A DNA stretch of 64,000 nt from Rhodoferax sp. WC2427 (lineage in GTDB: Bacteria; Pseudomonadota; Gammaproteobacteria; Burkholderiales; Burkholderiaceae_C), in assembly GCF_040822085.1 (NCBI RefSeq), contig NZ_CP162006.1, forward strand, positions 4,402,001-4,466,000, read 5' to 3'. Positions 28,870-38,079 of this stretch are shown piece after piece. Every line of letters starts with the position of its first letter. Position 1 is the stretch's first letter. A program made the position numbers and the translations under genes. A model generated the notes under the pieces. The model made no database searches. It saw nothing but the letters and a program-made list of their open reading frames with translations, and had not been told where the DNA came from.

Positions 28870-29607
28870 TCAGTGCGCCAGGATCTTGTTGAGGAAGTCC
28901 TTGGTGCGTGGCTGGCGGTTTTCGGGGTGGCTGAAGAACTCGTCCTTGGAGCAGTCTTCCAGAATCTTGCCGCCCACGTCGATGAAGATCACGCGGCTGG
29001 CCACCTTGCGGGCAAAGCCCATTTCGTGGGTGACGCACATCATGGTCATGCCTTCCTTGGCCAGGGTGACCATCACGTCCAGCACTTCGCCGACCATTTC
29101 GGGGTCAAGTGCCGAGGTGGGTTCGTCGAACAGCATGACCATCGGGTCCATGCTCAGCGCCCGGGCAATCGCCACGCGCTGCTGCTGGCCGCCGGACAGC
29201 TGGCCGGGAAACTTGTCCTTGTGCGCCATCAGGCCCACGCGGTCGAGCATCTTCAGGCCGCGGACCTTGGCATCGTCGGGCGTACGGCCCAGCACCTTGA
29301 TCTGCGCCAGGGTCAGGTTTTCGGTGACCGACAGGTGGGGGAACAGCTCAAAGTGCTGGAACACCATGCCCACGCGGCTGCGCAGCTTGGGCAGGTCGGT
29401 CTTGGGGTCGTGCAAGGCAATGCCGTCCACAAATATCTCGCCCTTCTGGAAGGGCTCTAGCGCGTTGACGGTCTTGATCAGGGTGGATTTGCCCGAACCC
29501 GACGGGCCGCAGACCACCACCACATCGCCCTTTTTGATGCTGACGTTGCAGTTGTTGAGCACCTGCACAGCGCCATACCACTTGGATACGTTTTTAATTT
29601 CAATCAT
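28870..29607 (-). CDS. gltL: Glutamate/aspartate ABC importer, ATP-binding subunit
   Basis: Energises uptake of glutamate/aspartate through GltJK. The 245 residues show Walker [14 protein letters not shown]-loop [13 protein letters not shown], signature [15 protein letters not shown], Walker [15 protein letters not shown] and the switch VTHEMGFA. It matches polar amino acid importers such as GltL/GlnQ. Ribosome site GAGGAG is 7 bases before the ATG at 29607. It is the last gene of gltI-J-K-L and is closed by a terminator. Confidence 0.95.
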   Translation of the reverse strand: MIEIKNVSKWYGAVQVLNNCNVSIKKGDVVVVCGPSGSGKSTLIKTVNALEPFQKGEIFVDGIALHDPKTDLPKLRSRVGMVFQHFELFPHLSVTENLTLAQIKVLGRTPDDAKVRGLKMLDRVGLMAHKDKFPGQLSGGQQQRVAIARALSMDPMVMLFDEPTSALDPEMVGEVLDVMVTLAKEGMTMMCVTHEMGFARKVASRVIFIDVGGKILEDCSKDEFFSHPENRQPRTKDFLNKILAH

Positions 29608-29639
29608 GTTTAACTCCTCGGCTCGAATGACGGTGCTTG

Positions 29640-30326
29640 TTAGCGGATGATGGCAATCTTGAGTTGCAACTTCTTGACGATATAAGAAAGACCGAAGCAC
29701 AGCGCAAAGTACACCACGGCGGCCAGCAAATAGGCCTCTTCCGGGCGGCCATACAGCTTGCCCGCGGTGGTGAAGCCCTTGAGCAGGTCGTAGGCACCAA
29801 TGGCGTACACCAGCGAGGTGTCCTGGAACAGGATGATGGTCTGGGTCAGCAGCACCGGCAGCATGTTGCGAAAGGCCTGCGGCAGGATCACCAGCTTCAT
29901 ATTCTGTGCATAGGTCATGCCCACCGCCTGGCCCGCATGGACCTGGCCACGTGGAATCGACTGGATACCGGCACGCATGATTTCGCTGAAATAGGCGGCC
30001 TCAAAGGCAATGAAGGTGATCGCCGCCGAGTATTCCGAGCGGTAGTTGGCACCATCGGGCAGGTAGCTGTAGAACGAGCTGGGCACCAGCAAAAAGAACC
30101 ACAGGATCACCATCACCAGCGGAATCGACCGCATGACGTTGACGTAAATGGTGGCGGGCCACATCAGCAGCTTGACACCCGACAGGCGCATCAGCGCCAG
30201 CACGGTGCCCAGCAAGATGCCGCCCACGGTGGCCACGGCTGTGAGCTCGATGCTGAAGAGAAAGCCCTTCTGCACGAATTTGCTGATGATCTCCCAGCTG
30301 AAAAAGGAAAGGTCTAGTCCGCCCAT
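29640..30326 (-). CDS. gltK: Glutamate/aspartate ABC importer, permease subunit GltK
   Basis: A 228-residue inner-membrane permease of the His/Glu/Gln type. About five helices, and the ATPase-contact loop [20 protein letters not shown] with the downstream [27 protein letters not shown] region. The ATG at 30326 is one base after the gltJ stop; 32 bases separate it from gltL. The pairing with GltJ forms the channel. Confidence 0.93.
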   Translation of the reverse strand: MGGLDLSFFSWEIISKFVQKGFLFSIELTAVATVGGILLGTVLALMRLSGVKLLMWPATIYVNVMRSIPLVMVILWFFLLVPSSFYSYLPDGANYRSEYSAAITFIAFEAAYFSEIMRAGIQSIPRGQVHAGQAVGMTYAQNMKLVILPQAFRNMLPVLLTQTIILFQDTSLVYAIGAYDLLKGFTTAGKLYGRPEEAYLLAAVVYFALCFGLSYIVKKLQLKIAIIR

Positions 30327-30327
30327 A

Positions 30328-31044
30328 TCAATGCCCCCCGCCTGTGCCACCCGCGACTATGAAGCCGGGGATCTGCATTCTTTTCTCGACAAACGCCATC
30401 ACGCGGTTGACCGCAAAGGCCGACGCGGCGTACAGCACGGTCACGCCCAGGTAAATCTCAATCCCGCGCGAGGTTTCTTCCTGGGCCTGCATGGCGAACA
30501 TGGTCAGCTCGGAGATCGACACCGCGAACGCCACCGAGGAGTTCTTCAGCAAATTCATCGACTCGCTGGTCAGCGGTGGAAAAATGATGCGAAACGCCAT
30601 CGGCAAGATCACATAACGGTAGGTTTGTGCAGTCGAAAAGCCCATCGCCATACCGGCATAGCGCTGGCCCTTGGGCAGCGCCTGGATGCCGGCGCGCACC
30701 TGTTCGGCAATCCGCGCCGAGGTAAAGAAGCCCAGCGACATGACGACCAGCGCAAAGCCCGGCACCTGCTGCATGGCCGGAAATATCTTGGGCACCACGA
30801 AATACCAGATGAAGATCTGGACCAGCAAAGGAATATTGCGAAACAGCTCGACCCAGGCATTGGCAAAGCGCACGGCCCAGGGGCTATTGGGCAAGGTACG
30901 CAAGGTCCCCATCAGGGCACCCACCACCATCGCCACGACCCAGGAGCAACCGGCTACCGCCAGTGTCCAGCGCCAGGCCTCCAGCATCCATTGCAGATAG
31001 GTACGCCCACTGCCGTCATCATTGAGAAATACCTGCCAATCCAT
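30328..31044 (-). CDS. gltJ: Glutamate/aspartate ABC importer, permease subunit GltJ
   Basis: A 238-residue permease with MDWQVFLND at the N-terminus, FRNIPLLVQIFIWYFVVP, and the EAA-type loop SARIAEQVRAGIQALPKGQ. It has the extra N-terminal segment typical of GltJ. Start ATG 31044, with GGAGAG 7 bases upstream; ATGs at 31056 and further up lack this. A strong hairpin separates it from gltI (31115-31147). Confidence 0.93.
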   Translation of the reverse strand: MDWQVFLNDDGSGRTYLQWMLEAWRWTLAVAGCSWVVAMVVGALMGTLRTLPNSPWAVRFANAWVELFRNIPLLVQIFIWYFVVPKIFPAMQQVPGFALVVMSLGFFTSARIAEQVRAGIQALPKGQRYAGMAMGFSTAQTYRYVILPMAFRIIFPPLTSESMNLLKNSSVAFAVSISELTMFAMQAQEETSRGIEIYLGVTVLYAASAFAVNRVMAFVEKRMQIPGFIVAGGTGGGH

Positions 31045-31114
31045 AACGCTCTCCATCCTGAAATATGCCACCCCGGCCCGGGGCAATGTTGTGCAATGCC
31101 CCAATGGCAAATAA

Positions 31115-31147
31115 AAACCCCGCCTCGGATATTGTGAGGCGGGGTTT
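31115..31147 (-). terminator. Intercistronic hairpin between gltI and gltJ
   Basis: A perfect 12-base stem, AAACCCCGCCTC (31115-31126) with GAGGCGGGGTTT (31136-31147), a 9-base loop and T residues on the minus strand. It lies directly after the binding-protein gene and before the permease genes. Such structures often let the binding protein be made in excess, by partial termination or mRNA protection; this role is inferred. Confidence 0.8.
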
Positions 31148-31161
31148 CGTGCATCCGATAC

Positions 31162-32061
31162 TTACTTTTTAGCGTAATCTTCCGCAGGCTTGTCGTTCAA
31201 GTTGGCCCAGGCAGCCTTGGTCGCGTCGCTGGCCGGCAGGCCGACCTTGACGTTCTTCGGCGGGATGGGTTGCATGAACCACTTGTCATACAGCTTGGCC
31301 ATTTCGCCCGTCTTGACCATGCTGGCGATGGTGTCGTCGGCCAGCTTCTTGAAGGCAGGATCGTCCTTGCGCAACATGATGGCAATCGGCTCCACGCTCA
31401 GCACTTCGCCCACGATTTTGAAGTCGGCAGGGTTTTTGGAGGTGGAGATGTTGCCCGCCAGGATCTGGCCGTCCATCACGAAGGCATCGGCGCGGCCGGA
31501 TTCCAGCAGCAGAAAGCTGTCGGCGTGGTCCTTGCCGAACACTTCCTTGAAGTCCACGCCGGTGGCGCGTTCGTTCTTGCGCAGCAATTGCACGGACGTG
31601 GTGCCCGTGGTGGTCGCCACGTTTTTGCCGTTCAGCTGGGCAATCGAGGTGATGCCCGAGTTGGCCTTGACCGCAATACGCACTTCTTCCACGTAGACGG
31701 TGTTGGCAAAGGCCACGTCTTTTTGGCGGGTGGCGTTGTTGGTGGTGGAGCCGCACTCCAGATCCACGGTGCCGTTTTGCACCAGGGGGATACGGTTTTG
31801 CGACGTCACCAGTTGGTATTTGATGTCCAGCTTTTTACCAACGACTTTTTCCAGATTGGCAATGATGTGTTGGCACACGTCGTAATGGAAACCGGTGTAT
31901 TTACCGTCGCCCAACGTGAACGCGAGCGCGCCTGAAGAATCCCGAACACCCATGGTGATGGTTCCAGAAGCCTTGACCTTGGCGATGGTGTCGGAGGCCT
32001 GTGCAAACGCGCCACCGGTAGCTAGCGCAGCCACAGCAAAGGCGAGCAAATGTTTCTTCAT
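31162..32061 (-). CDS. gltI: Glutamate/aspartate ABC importer, periplasmic binding protein
   Basis: Captures glutamate/aspartate in the periplasm. The 299 residues comprise a signal peptide (MKKHLLAFAVAALATGGAFA, cut after AFA), then a family 3 binding fold: SGTITMGVRDSSGALAF, DVCQHIIANLE, PLVQNGTVDLECGSTTNNATRQ, DAFVMDGQILAG. The motif VDLECGSTTNN is typical of GltI. Start ATG 32061 with GGAG 7 bases upstream. First gene of gltIJKL; a hairpin follows. Confidence 0.95.
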   Translation of the reverse strand: MKKHLLAFAVAALATGGAFAQASDTIAKVKASGTITMGVRDSSGALAFTLGDGKYTGFHYDVCQHIIANLEKVVGKKLDIKYQLVTSQNRIPLVQNGTVDLECGSTTNNATRQKDVAFANTVYVEEVRIAVKANSGITSIAQLNGKNVATTTGTTSVQLLRKNERATGVDFKEVFGKDHADSFLLLESGRADAFVMDGQILAGNISTSKNPADFKIVGEVLSVEPIAIMLRKDDPAFKKLADDTIASMVKTGEMAKLYDKWFMQPIPPKNVKVGLPASDATKAAWANLNDKPAEDYAKK

Positions 32062-32218
32062 GAAAACTCCAAGGTAAATGATAAGAACTACACAACGCAA
32101 ATTTTAGAGAAACGGACGCAAGGGATAACCCTCGCGCCCGGTCTTGGTGCACGGGGAGGAATCGAAAACCATCGATACCTCCACGCTATGCAGACTTTGT
32201 GCCTGCATAAAAAACAAG

Positions 32219-33112
32219 CTACTCCGGCTTGACAACCATGGCCTGAAAGATCGTGACCAGTTGCGGACTCATGGGCAGATTGATGCTCACACCCGAGGGC
32301 AAACGGCGCAAAAACCACCGGGTATAAAAGCGGGTCAGATCGCCATCTTCGGCCAGTGTGGCAAAGGTTTTGGTGACCACTTCGGCCAGAGGCGCATCGC
32401 CTTTGCGGTACATGATGCCGTAAGGTTCATACGACAGAAATTCGCCCACCACAGCGTAGTCCGCCTGCGCCTTGTTTTGCGCCAGCAGCCCGTACAGCAG
32501 TACATCGTCGGTGGCGAACGCGTCCACCTTGCCCGATGCCAATTGGGCGAACGATTCGGCATGGTCACGCGACACCACCAGCTGCACATTGAGCTTGAAT
32601 TTGTCGGACAGCTCGCGCAGTGTTTTCTCGTTGGTGGTGCCTGCCGTCACGCCCACGCGCTTGCCGACCAGGTCCCGGAACGACTTGACCGGAGAGCCAT
32701 TTTTCACCATCAGCTTGGTGCCAGACACAAAGGTGGTGGGTGAAAAACCCACCACTTTTTGCCGCTCCAGGTTGCTGGTGGTGGAGCCACATTCCAGGTC
32801 CACCTGGCCCGAAGTGACGGCATTGAAGCGTGTCTCGGACGTGACAGGCTGCCACTTGATGAGCAATTCGCGGCCAATTTCTTCGCCAATGGCATCGACC
32901 AGGGCTCGGCAAATATCGATGGCGTAGCCTATCGGCTCGCCACGCGCCGAGACGTAGGAGAAAGGAATCGACGCATCGCGGTAGCCGATGGTGACCGCGC
33001 CGGTTTCGTGGGCTTTTTTCAGCACGCCGGTCAGTGCCTGGGCATGCGCCGTGCAGGCCAACCACGCAGACAGCAGACCGGCGGCGAGTGGCTTGATCCA
33101 AGGGGTACGCAT
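32219..33112 (-). CDS. Orphan glutamate/aspartate-type periplasmic binding protein
   Basis: A 297-residue family 3 solute-binding protein. Signal peptide about 1-24 (LAAGLLSAWLACTAHA), then TGAVTIGYRDASIPFSY, GYAIDICRALVDAI, VTSGQVDLECGSTTSNLERQ and DAFATDDVLLYGLLA. It is clearly related to GltI (same LECGSTT motif) but sufficiently different to be a separate paralogue. It lies between the gltIJKL operon and the GltP-type symporter and starts four bases after the symporter stop; start ATG 33112. There is no permease of its own nearby. It may feed GltJK with another ligand or serve sensing. Confidence 0.88.
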   Translation of the reverse strand: MRTPWIKPLAAGLLSAWLACTAHAQALTGVLKKAHETGAVTIGYRDASIPFSYVSARGEPIGYAIDICRALVDAIGEEIGRELLIKWQPVTSETRFNAVTSGQVDLECGSTTSNLERQKVVGFSPTTFVSGTKLMVKNGSPVKSFRDLVGKRVGVTAGTTNEKTLRELSDKFKLNVQLVVSRDHAESFAQLASGKVDAFATDDVLLYGLLAQNKAQADYAVVGEFLSYEPYGIMYRKGDAPLAEVVTKTFATLAEDGDLTRFYTRWFLRRLPSGVSINLPMSPQLVTIFQAMVVKPE

Positions 33113-33116
33113 GGTC

Positions 33117-34412
33117 TCAGGCACGGGCCGACGCAGTCAAAGCGGCATCCATGGCACGGGCGTTCACCTCGGCGGCGGCTTCAGGAATCAGCTCACCCTC
33201 CCATTTGGCGACTACGGCGGTGGCGATGGAGTTGCCCACGGCGTTGGTGGCAGAGCGGCCCATGTCCAGGAAGGTGTCCACGCCCAGAATCAGCAGCAAA
33301 CCGGCTTCGGGGATGTTGAACTGGTTCAGCGTGGCAGCAATCACCACCAGCGAGGCCCGCGGCACGCCCGCCATGCCCTTGGAGGTCAGCATCAGGATCA
33401 GCAGCATGGTGATCTGCGTGCTGAGCGGCAGCGCGATGCCGTACGCCTGGGCGATGAACAGCGTGGCGAAGGTGCAGTACATCATGGAGCCGTCCAGATT
33501 GAACGAGTAGCCCATGGGCATCACGAAGCTGGAGATCTTGCGCTTGACGCCGAAACGGTCGAGTGCGTCCAGGATCTTGGGGTAGGCGGCTTCGGAGCTG
33601 GCGGTGGCAAACGACAGCAAAAAGGCTTCCTTAATCAGCACCAGCAGCTTGAATACGCGCGGGCCCAGGAACACATAGCCCGCAAAAATCAGCACGCCCC
33701 ACAGCAGGAACAAGCCCAGGTAGAAGTCGCCCATAAAGACGGCAAACTTCAGCAGAATGCCCAGCCCGTTGACGGCCACGGTGGCGGCCATGGCGGCCAG
33801 CACGGCCAGGGGGGCCAGCTTCATCACGTAGCCGGTGATCTTCAGCATCACGTGGGCCAGCTCGTCGATGGCACTGACCAGCACCTTGGCCTTGTCTCCC
33901 AGCGATGCCATGGCCACGCCAAAGAACATGGAGAACACCACGATCTGCAGAATTTCGTTGTTGGCCATGGCTTCGGCAAACGACTTGGGCACCAGGTGGC
34001 TGACGAAGTCTTTCAGGGTGAACTTGGACGTGGCCAAACCGGCCGACGCACCAATATCGGGCAGCGGCAAGCCCAGGTTTTCACCGGGCTTCAGCAGGTT
34101 GGCCATGACCAGGCCCAGCACCAGCGAGACCAGCGAGGCGGTGACAAACCAGCCCAGCGCCTTGCCGAAGACCCGGCCGACCGAGGCGGCATCGCCCATG
34201 TGCGCAATGCCGACCACCAGGGTTGAGAACACCAGCGGCGCAATCAGCATCTTGATCAGACGCAGAAAAATGTCCGACATGATGGAGATGTAGCCCGCGA
34301 TTTCGCTGGCGGCTTTTTTGTCGGGGAAACTGGTGAACACCATGTAACCCACCAGGATACCCAGCACCATGGCTAGCAGAATGGTGACTGCGGCCGGCAT
34401 TTTTTTCTTCAT
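33117..34412 (-). CDS. Dicarboxylate/amino acid:cation symporter (GltP/DctA family)
   Basis: A 431-residue DAACS symporter importing glutamate/aspartate or C4-dicarboxylates with H+ or Na+. Seen: N-terminal helix AVTILLAMVLGILVGYMVF, the serine-rich re-entrant loop FATASSEAAYPKILDALD, MPMGYSFNLDGSMMYCTFA (the NxDG-type helix 7), and DTFLDMGRSATNAVGNSIA at the end. The context (gltIJKL, aspartase) favours an acidic amino acid substrate. ATG 34412 with AGGAAGAG upstream; the next gene starts four bases after the stop. Confidence 0.93.
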   Translation of the reverse strand: MKKKMPAAVTILLAMVLGILVGYMVFTSFPDKKAASEIAGYISIMSDIFLRLIKMLIAPLVFSTLVVGIAHMGDAASVGRVFGKALGWFVTASLVSLVLGLVMANLLKPGENLGLPLPDIGASAGLATSKFTLKDFVSHLVPKSFAEAMANNEILQIVVFSMFFGVAMASLGDKAKVLVSAIDELAHVMLKITGYVMKLAPLAVLAAMAATVAVNGLGILLKFAVFMGDFYLGLFLLWGVLIFAGYVFLGPRVFKLLVLIKEAFLLSFATASSEAAYPKILDALDRFGVKRKISSFVMPMGYSFNLDGSMMYCTFATLFIAQAYGIALPLSTQITMLLILMLTSKGMAGVPRASLVVIAATLNQFNIPEAGLLLILGVDTFLDMGRSATNAVGNSIATAVVAKWEGELIPEAAAEVNARAMDAALTASARA

Positions 34413-34541
34413 GTCTCTTCCTCTCGAAATGTGGAGCCCACCAGGGGCTATCGCCAAAAACTATATACAAACTCCAGCGCACCGAAATAGTGAATGCCCC
34501 GATTCGCACAAAAAAAGTGCAAGCATTTTGTATGCCATCTC

Positions 34542-35960
34542 TTATTCGCCGCTACGTACCAAGGCGATGGGTTGGGTTAGCTTCTCGGGCACTAGCAAGG
34601 CCTCCAGCTCGGCGCGGGTCATGATGCCCAGCGACTCGGCCACTTCGCCGATCGGGGCACCGCTCTTCATGGCGGTTTTGGCGATCAGAGCCGATTTTTC
34701 GTAGCCGATCAAGGGGTTCAAAGCGGTGACCAGCGTGACCGATTCGCGCACGCGCTTGGCCAGCAGTTCGCGGTTGGGTTCGATCCCGGCGACGCAGTTG
34801 GTCTGCAGGGTGCGGCAGGCCTGGCTGAGATGTTCGATGCTCTTAAACAGGCTCCAGCCCATGATGGGTTCGAACGCGTTGAGCTGCAACTGGCCGGCTT
34901 CGGACGCCATGGTCACCGTCATGTCGTTGCCAATGACTTCAAATGCCACCTGGTTCATCACCTCGGGGATCACCGGATTCACCTTGCCGGGCATGATGCT
35001 GGAGCCTGCCTGGCGGGCGGGCAGACGGATGTCGCCGAACCCGGCCTGGGGGCCGCTGGACAGCAGGCGCAGGTCGTTGCAGATTTTGCTGAGCTTGCAG
35101 GCCACGCGCTTGAGCACGCCCGACAACTGCACAAACGCGCCCGTGTCCTGCGTGGCTTCGATCAGGTTGCTGGCTTTCTCCACCGGCACGCCGCTGATTT
35201 CCGCCAGCAGCTGGCAGGCCCGGTCCGAATAACCAGCAGGTGCATTGATACCGGTGCCGATGGCGGTGGCACCGAGGTTGATTTCCTGGATCAGCGCGCG
35301 GGCTTCGCGCATGCGGGCCTCGTCTTCGCCGATCATGACGGCGTAGGTCAGAAACTCCTGGCCCAAGGTCATGGGCACGGCGTCTTGCAACTGGGTGCGG
35401 CCTATCTTGAGGATGTCTTTGAACTCCTCGGCCTTGGCCTCAAAGCCTTCGCGCAGAAAAGCCATGGAGGCCAACAGCCGCTCGATGCCCAGCCACAGCG
35501 CGATCCGCACCGCCGTGGGATACACATCGTTGGTGCTTTGCGAGGCGTTGACGTGGTCGTTGGGGTGCAGCACGTCGTAGCGGCCTTTGTCCAGGCCCAT
35601 CTTTTCGAGGGCCAGGTTGGCGATCACCTCGTTGGCATTCATGTTGGTCGAGGTGCCCGCGCCACCCTGGATCACGTCCACCACGAACTCGGTGTGCAGC
35701 TTGCCCTCCACCAGGTCGTCGCAGGCCAGCACGATGGCGTCGGCCAGCTTGGCATCCAGCACGCCCAGTTCCACATTGGTCCGGGCCGCGGCGGTTTTGA
35801 CGAAAGCCAGCGCGCGGATCAGGTCGGGCATGGCCGAAATACGCGTGCCCGAGATGTGAAAGTTGTCTACCGCGCGGGCGGTATGCACACCCCAGTAGGC
35901 GGCTTGGGGAATCTTCTTTTCACCCAAAAAGTCATGTTCGATGCGAAAGTTGGTAGACAT
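34542..35960 (-). CDS. aspA: Aspartate ammonia-lyase
   Basis: Splits aspartate to fumarate and ammonia. The 472 residues match the aspartase/fumarase fold, with NEVIANLALE after GGAGTSTNMN, HPNDHVNASQSTNDVYPT, TQLQDAVPMTLGQEF and the catalytic SS loop GSSIMPGKVNPVIPE. GGAGTSTNMNANEVIAN and the overall length favour aspartase over fumarase. Start ATG 35960 (MSTNFRIEHDFLG). Next to glutamate/aspartate transporters and a LysR regulator, it would feed imported aspartate into the TCA cycle. Confidence 0.95.
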   Translation of the reverse strand: MSTNFRIEHDFLGEKKIPQAAYWGVHTARAVDNFHISGTRISAMPDLIRALAFVKTAAARTNVELGVLDAKLADAIVLACDDLVEGKLHTEFVVDVIQGGAGTSTNMNANEVIANLALEKMGLDKGRYDVLHPNDHVNASQSTNDVYPTAVRIALWLGIERLLASMAFLREGFEAKAEEFKDILKIGRTQLQDAVPMTLGQEFLTYAVMIGEDEARMREARALIQEINLGATAIGTGINAPAGYSDRACQLLAEISGVPVEKASNLIEATQDTGAFVQLSGVLKRVACKLSKICNDLRLLSSGPQAGFGDIRLPARQAGSSIMPGKVNPVIPEVMNQVAFEVIGNDMTVTMASEAGQLQLNAFEPIMGWSLFKSIEHLSQACRTLQTNCVAGIEPNRELLAKRVRESVTLVTALNPLIGYEKSALIAKTAMKSGAPIGEVAESLGIMTRAELEALLVPEKLTQPIALVRSGE

Positions 35961-36103
35961 ACAAAGCCTGGGCAGTTGTGGAGGTGGCGAACTGTAAGGG
36001 CGCACTTATCCAAACACCAATGCCGTTTGCATGCAGCGTTATGCATGGCTGTCATAGATCTGTCATGGCCGCCATGCAGTAATGGCATGGCCCCGAGGCG
36101 GTT

Positions 36104-37036
36104 CTACTTCGCGGGCTTTTGCGACGCCAGGTAGGTCCACAAGGCCTGCGCCGTGCCCTTGGCGGCGGCCGGACCATTGGGCTTTTCGCGGTAGGCCCGC
36201 ACATCCATGGTCATCTCCAGCCCCGTCAAGCCGGGCGGCGCAGCGCTGACCAGTTTGCGGGCGCGCAGCTCTTTCTTGACCGCGCTGTAGGGCAGGAAGG
36301 CAATACCGTGGCCTTCCAGGGCCATGGCTTTGAGACCTTCGGCCATGTCGGTCTCGTAGACCCGGTCCAGGTGGATGGGCGTGGCCGACTGCTTCAGGAT
36401 CATGTCCACCGTCTGGCCCAGGTAGGCGCCCGGGGCATAGCCCAGGTAGGGCAGCAACTGGCCCGGACGGCCCGGCAACTGGAACAGTGGCGCGCCATCG
36501 GCATCGGCCTTGACGTAGGGCGCAATCACCTCCTGCCCCAGGCTGACCATTTCGTAACGGTCGGCAGCCAGCTGAAAAGGCTGCGAAGTGTGGTGGTAGG
36601 CGATGAGCAGATCGCAGCTACCCTCGACCAGGCGCATCACTGCGTCGTGCACGTTCAGGGCGATCAAGCGGCTTTTGATGGGGCCAAACTTCTCGCGCAG
36701 CAGCGACACCCAGGCCGGGAAAAAGGTGAACGCCAGCGTGTGCGGCACGGCAAATTCGATCACGTCCTGCCCGGCCGAATGGTGGCCGCGCAGCATGGCA
36801 CGGGTACTTTGCAATGCCTGCAACACCTCCAGCGACTGGGCGTAGAGCGTTTCGCCCGCCGGGGTCAGGCGCGTGGGGTAGGAGCTGCGGTCGACCAGGT
36901 CGGTGCCCGCCCAGCCCTCCAGCGCCTGGATGCGCCGCGAAAACGCAGGCTGGGTTACGTGCCGTAACTGGGCGGATCGGCTGAAGCTGCGGGTTTCAGC
37001 CAAGCTGACAAAATCTTCTAGCCATTTGGTTTCCAT
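36104..37036 (-). CDS. LysR-family transcriptional regulator (HypT-like)
   Basis: A 310-residue regulator. The N-terminal winged HTH reads METKWLEDFVSLAETRSFS followed by SAQLRHVTQPAFSRRIQALE, a form typical of the HypT/YjiE (QseD) subgroup; the C-terminal part is a LysR effector domain (FAVPHTLAFTFFPAW, GIAFLPYS). It lies upstream of aspA on the same strand, with 143 bases between, and probably controls aspA and the transport genes; this is by position only. Cysteines or methionines used by HypT for oxidant sensing were not examined in detail. Confidence 0.9.
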   Translation of the reverse strand: METKWLEDFVSLAETRSFSRSAQLRHVTQPAFSRRIQALEGWAGTDLVDRSSYPTRLTPAGETLYAQSLEVLQALQSTRAMLRGHHSAGQDVIEFAVPHTLAFTFFPAWVSLLREKFGPIKSRLIALNVHDAVMRLVEGSCDLLIAYHHTSQPFQLAADRYEMVSLGQEVIAPYVKADADGAPLFQLPGRPGQLLPYLGYAPGAYLGQTVDMILKQSATPIHLDRVYETDMAEGLKAMALEGHGIAFLPYSAVKKELRARKLVSAAPPGLTGLEMTMDVRAYREKPNGPAAAKGTAQALWTYLASQKPAK

Positions 37037-37056
37037 GGCTGGATTATGGACGCGGC

Positions 37057-37998
37057 TTAGATCGGTGAGACTACGGCTAGACCCGCAAAGTGCCGTGTCG
37101 CGTTCTCAATGAAGCGCTGCACCGACGCTTCAATGGCCTGGGGCGACCAGCCGCCCACGTGGGGTGTAAGCACCACGGTGTCCAGATCCAGCAGTTCGGC
37201 GGGCGGCTGGGGTTCGCTCTCGTACACGTCCAGGCCCGCACCGGCCAGCTGGCCTGCGCGCAGGGCTGCGGCCAACGCGGCGGTATCCACCACGCTGCCG
37301 CGCGACACGTTCACCAGATAGCCGTCCGCGCCCAGCGCCGCCAGCACCTCGGCCCCGACCAGGTGGCGGGTGGCCGGGCCGCCGGGCGTGGCCACCACCA
37401 GAAAGTCGGCCCAGGCGGCCAGTGCCACCAGATCGGCAAAGTAGGTGTGCGCCACCTGGGGCTGGGGCGTGCGCCCGTGGTAGCCGATCTGCATGCCAAA
37501 GCCCAGCGCCCGCTGCGCCACCTTGTGGCCAATGCCGCCCAGGCCGACGATGCCCATGCGGCGCTGCGACACGCTGGCCGGCAGGGGCAGCACATCGCGC
37601 CACAGGCCCTGGCGGCACTGTGCATCCAGCTTCGGCACGTTGCGCACCACGGCCAGCAGCAGGGCGAAGGCGTGGTCGGCCACGCAGTCGTCGTTGGTGC
37701 CCGCGCCATTGGCCAGCGCCAGGCCGCGGGCGCGGGCGTGGGCGATGGCGATGTTCTCGAAGCCCACGCCCAGCGCGCAGACCAGTTCCAGCGCGGGCAA
37801 GGCATCCATCTCGGTGGCCGTCAGGCCCACGCTGCCGATGGTCAGCACCGCGCGGATGGTGGCGGCATCGGCGGCGATATGGGCCGCCCGCAGCGCATCC
37901 GTCGGGGCGTAGATCACCTCGAAATACGGCGCCAGCAGCGCCTGGTGGTGCGGGGCCATGAAGTTCAAAACGAGCACCTGGGGGCGTGGCACAGACAT
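37057..37998 (-). CDS. D-isomer specific 2-hydroxyacid dehydrogenase
   Basis: A 313-residue NAD(P)H-dependent dehydrogenase, perhaps glyoxylate/hydroxypyruvate reductase-like. Seen: catalytic-domain part ALGVGFENIAIAHARARGLALANGAGTNDDCVADHAFALLLA (about 78-118; key part GAGTNDDCVADHA), the Rossmann loop GIVGLGGIGHKVAQRALGFGM, NVSRGSVVDTAALAAALRAGQLAGAGLDVYE, and TPHVGGWS with the catalytic histidine. Start ATG 37998. A repeat element covers its upstream region, so its promoter is probably further right or read through from the ABC exporter gene. Confidence 0.9.
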   Translation of the reverse strand: MSVPRPQVLVLNFMAPHHQALLAPYFEVIYAPTDALRAAHIAADAATIRAVLTIGSVGLTATEMDALPALELVCALGVGFENIAIAHARARGLALANGAGTNDDCVADHAFALLLAVVRNVPKLDAQCRQGLWRDVLPLPASVSQRRMGIVGLGGIGHKVAQRALGFGMQIGYHGRTPQPQVAHTYFADLVALAAWADFLVVATPGGPATRHLVGAEVLAALGADGYLVNVSRGSVVDTAALAAALRAGQLAGAGLDVYESEPQPPAELLDLDTVVLTPHVGGWSPQAIEASVQRFIENATRHFAGLAVVSPI

Positions 37999-38016
37999 CT
38001 TGGATTCTCTCATTTG

Positions 38017-38072
38017 CTATTTAATTAGTAGCTTGTAACGCTTATGGAATAAGCGCTGGAGGCCTATTTTGT
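38017..38072. repeat. Dispersed palindromic repeat, copy 6
   Basis: Left part CTATTTAATTAGTAGCTTGT, then AACGCTTATGGAATAAGCGC and GGAGGCCTATTTTGTTTAAA. It lies between two genes read leftward (Atm1-type ABC gene, then dehydrogenase), 8 bases from the ABC stop and about 18 bases upstream of the dehydrogenase start. Confidence 0.75.
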
Positions 38073-38079
38073 TTAAATC

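Noticed and set aside
34502..34520. GCAC-A7-GTGC hairpin between aspA and the symporter gene
   Set aside because: The stem is only about 4-6 pairs and the T run lies in the loop, so it is unlike a terminator.
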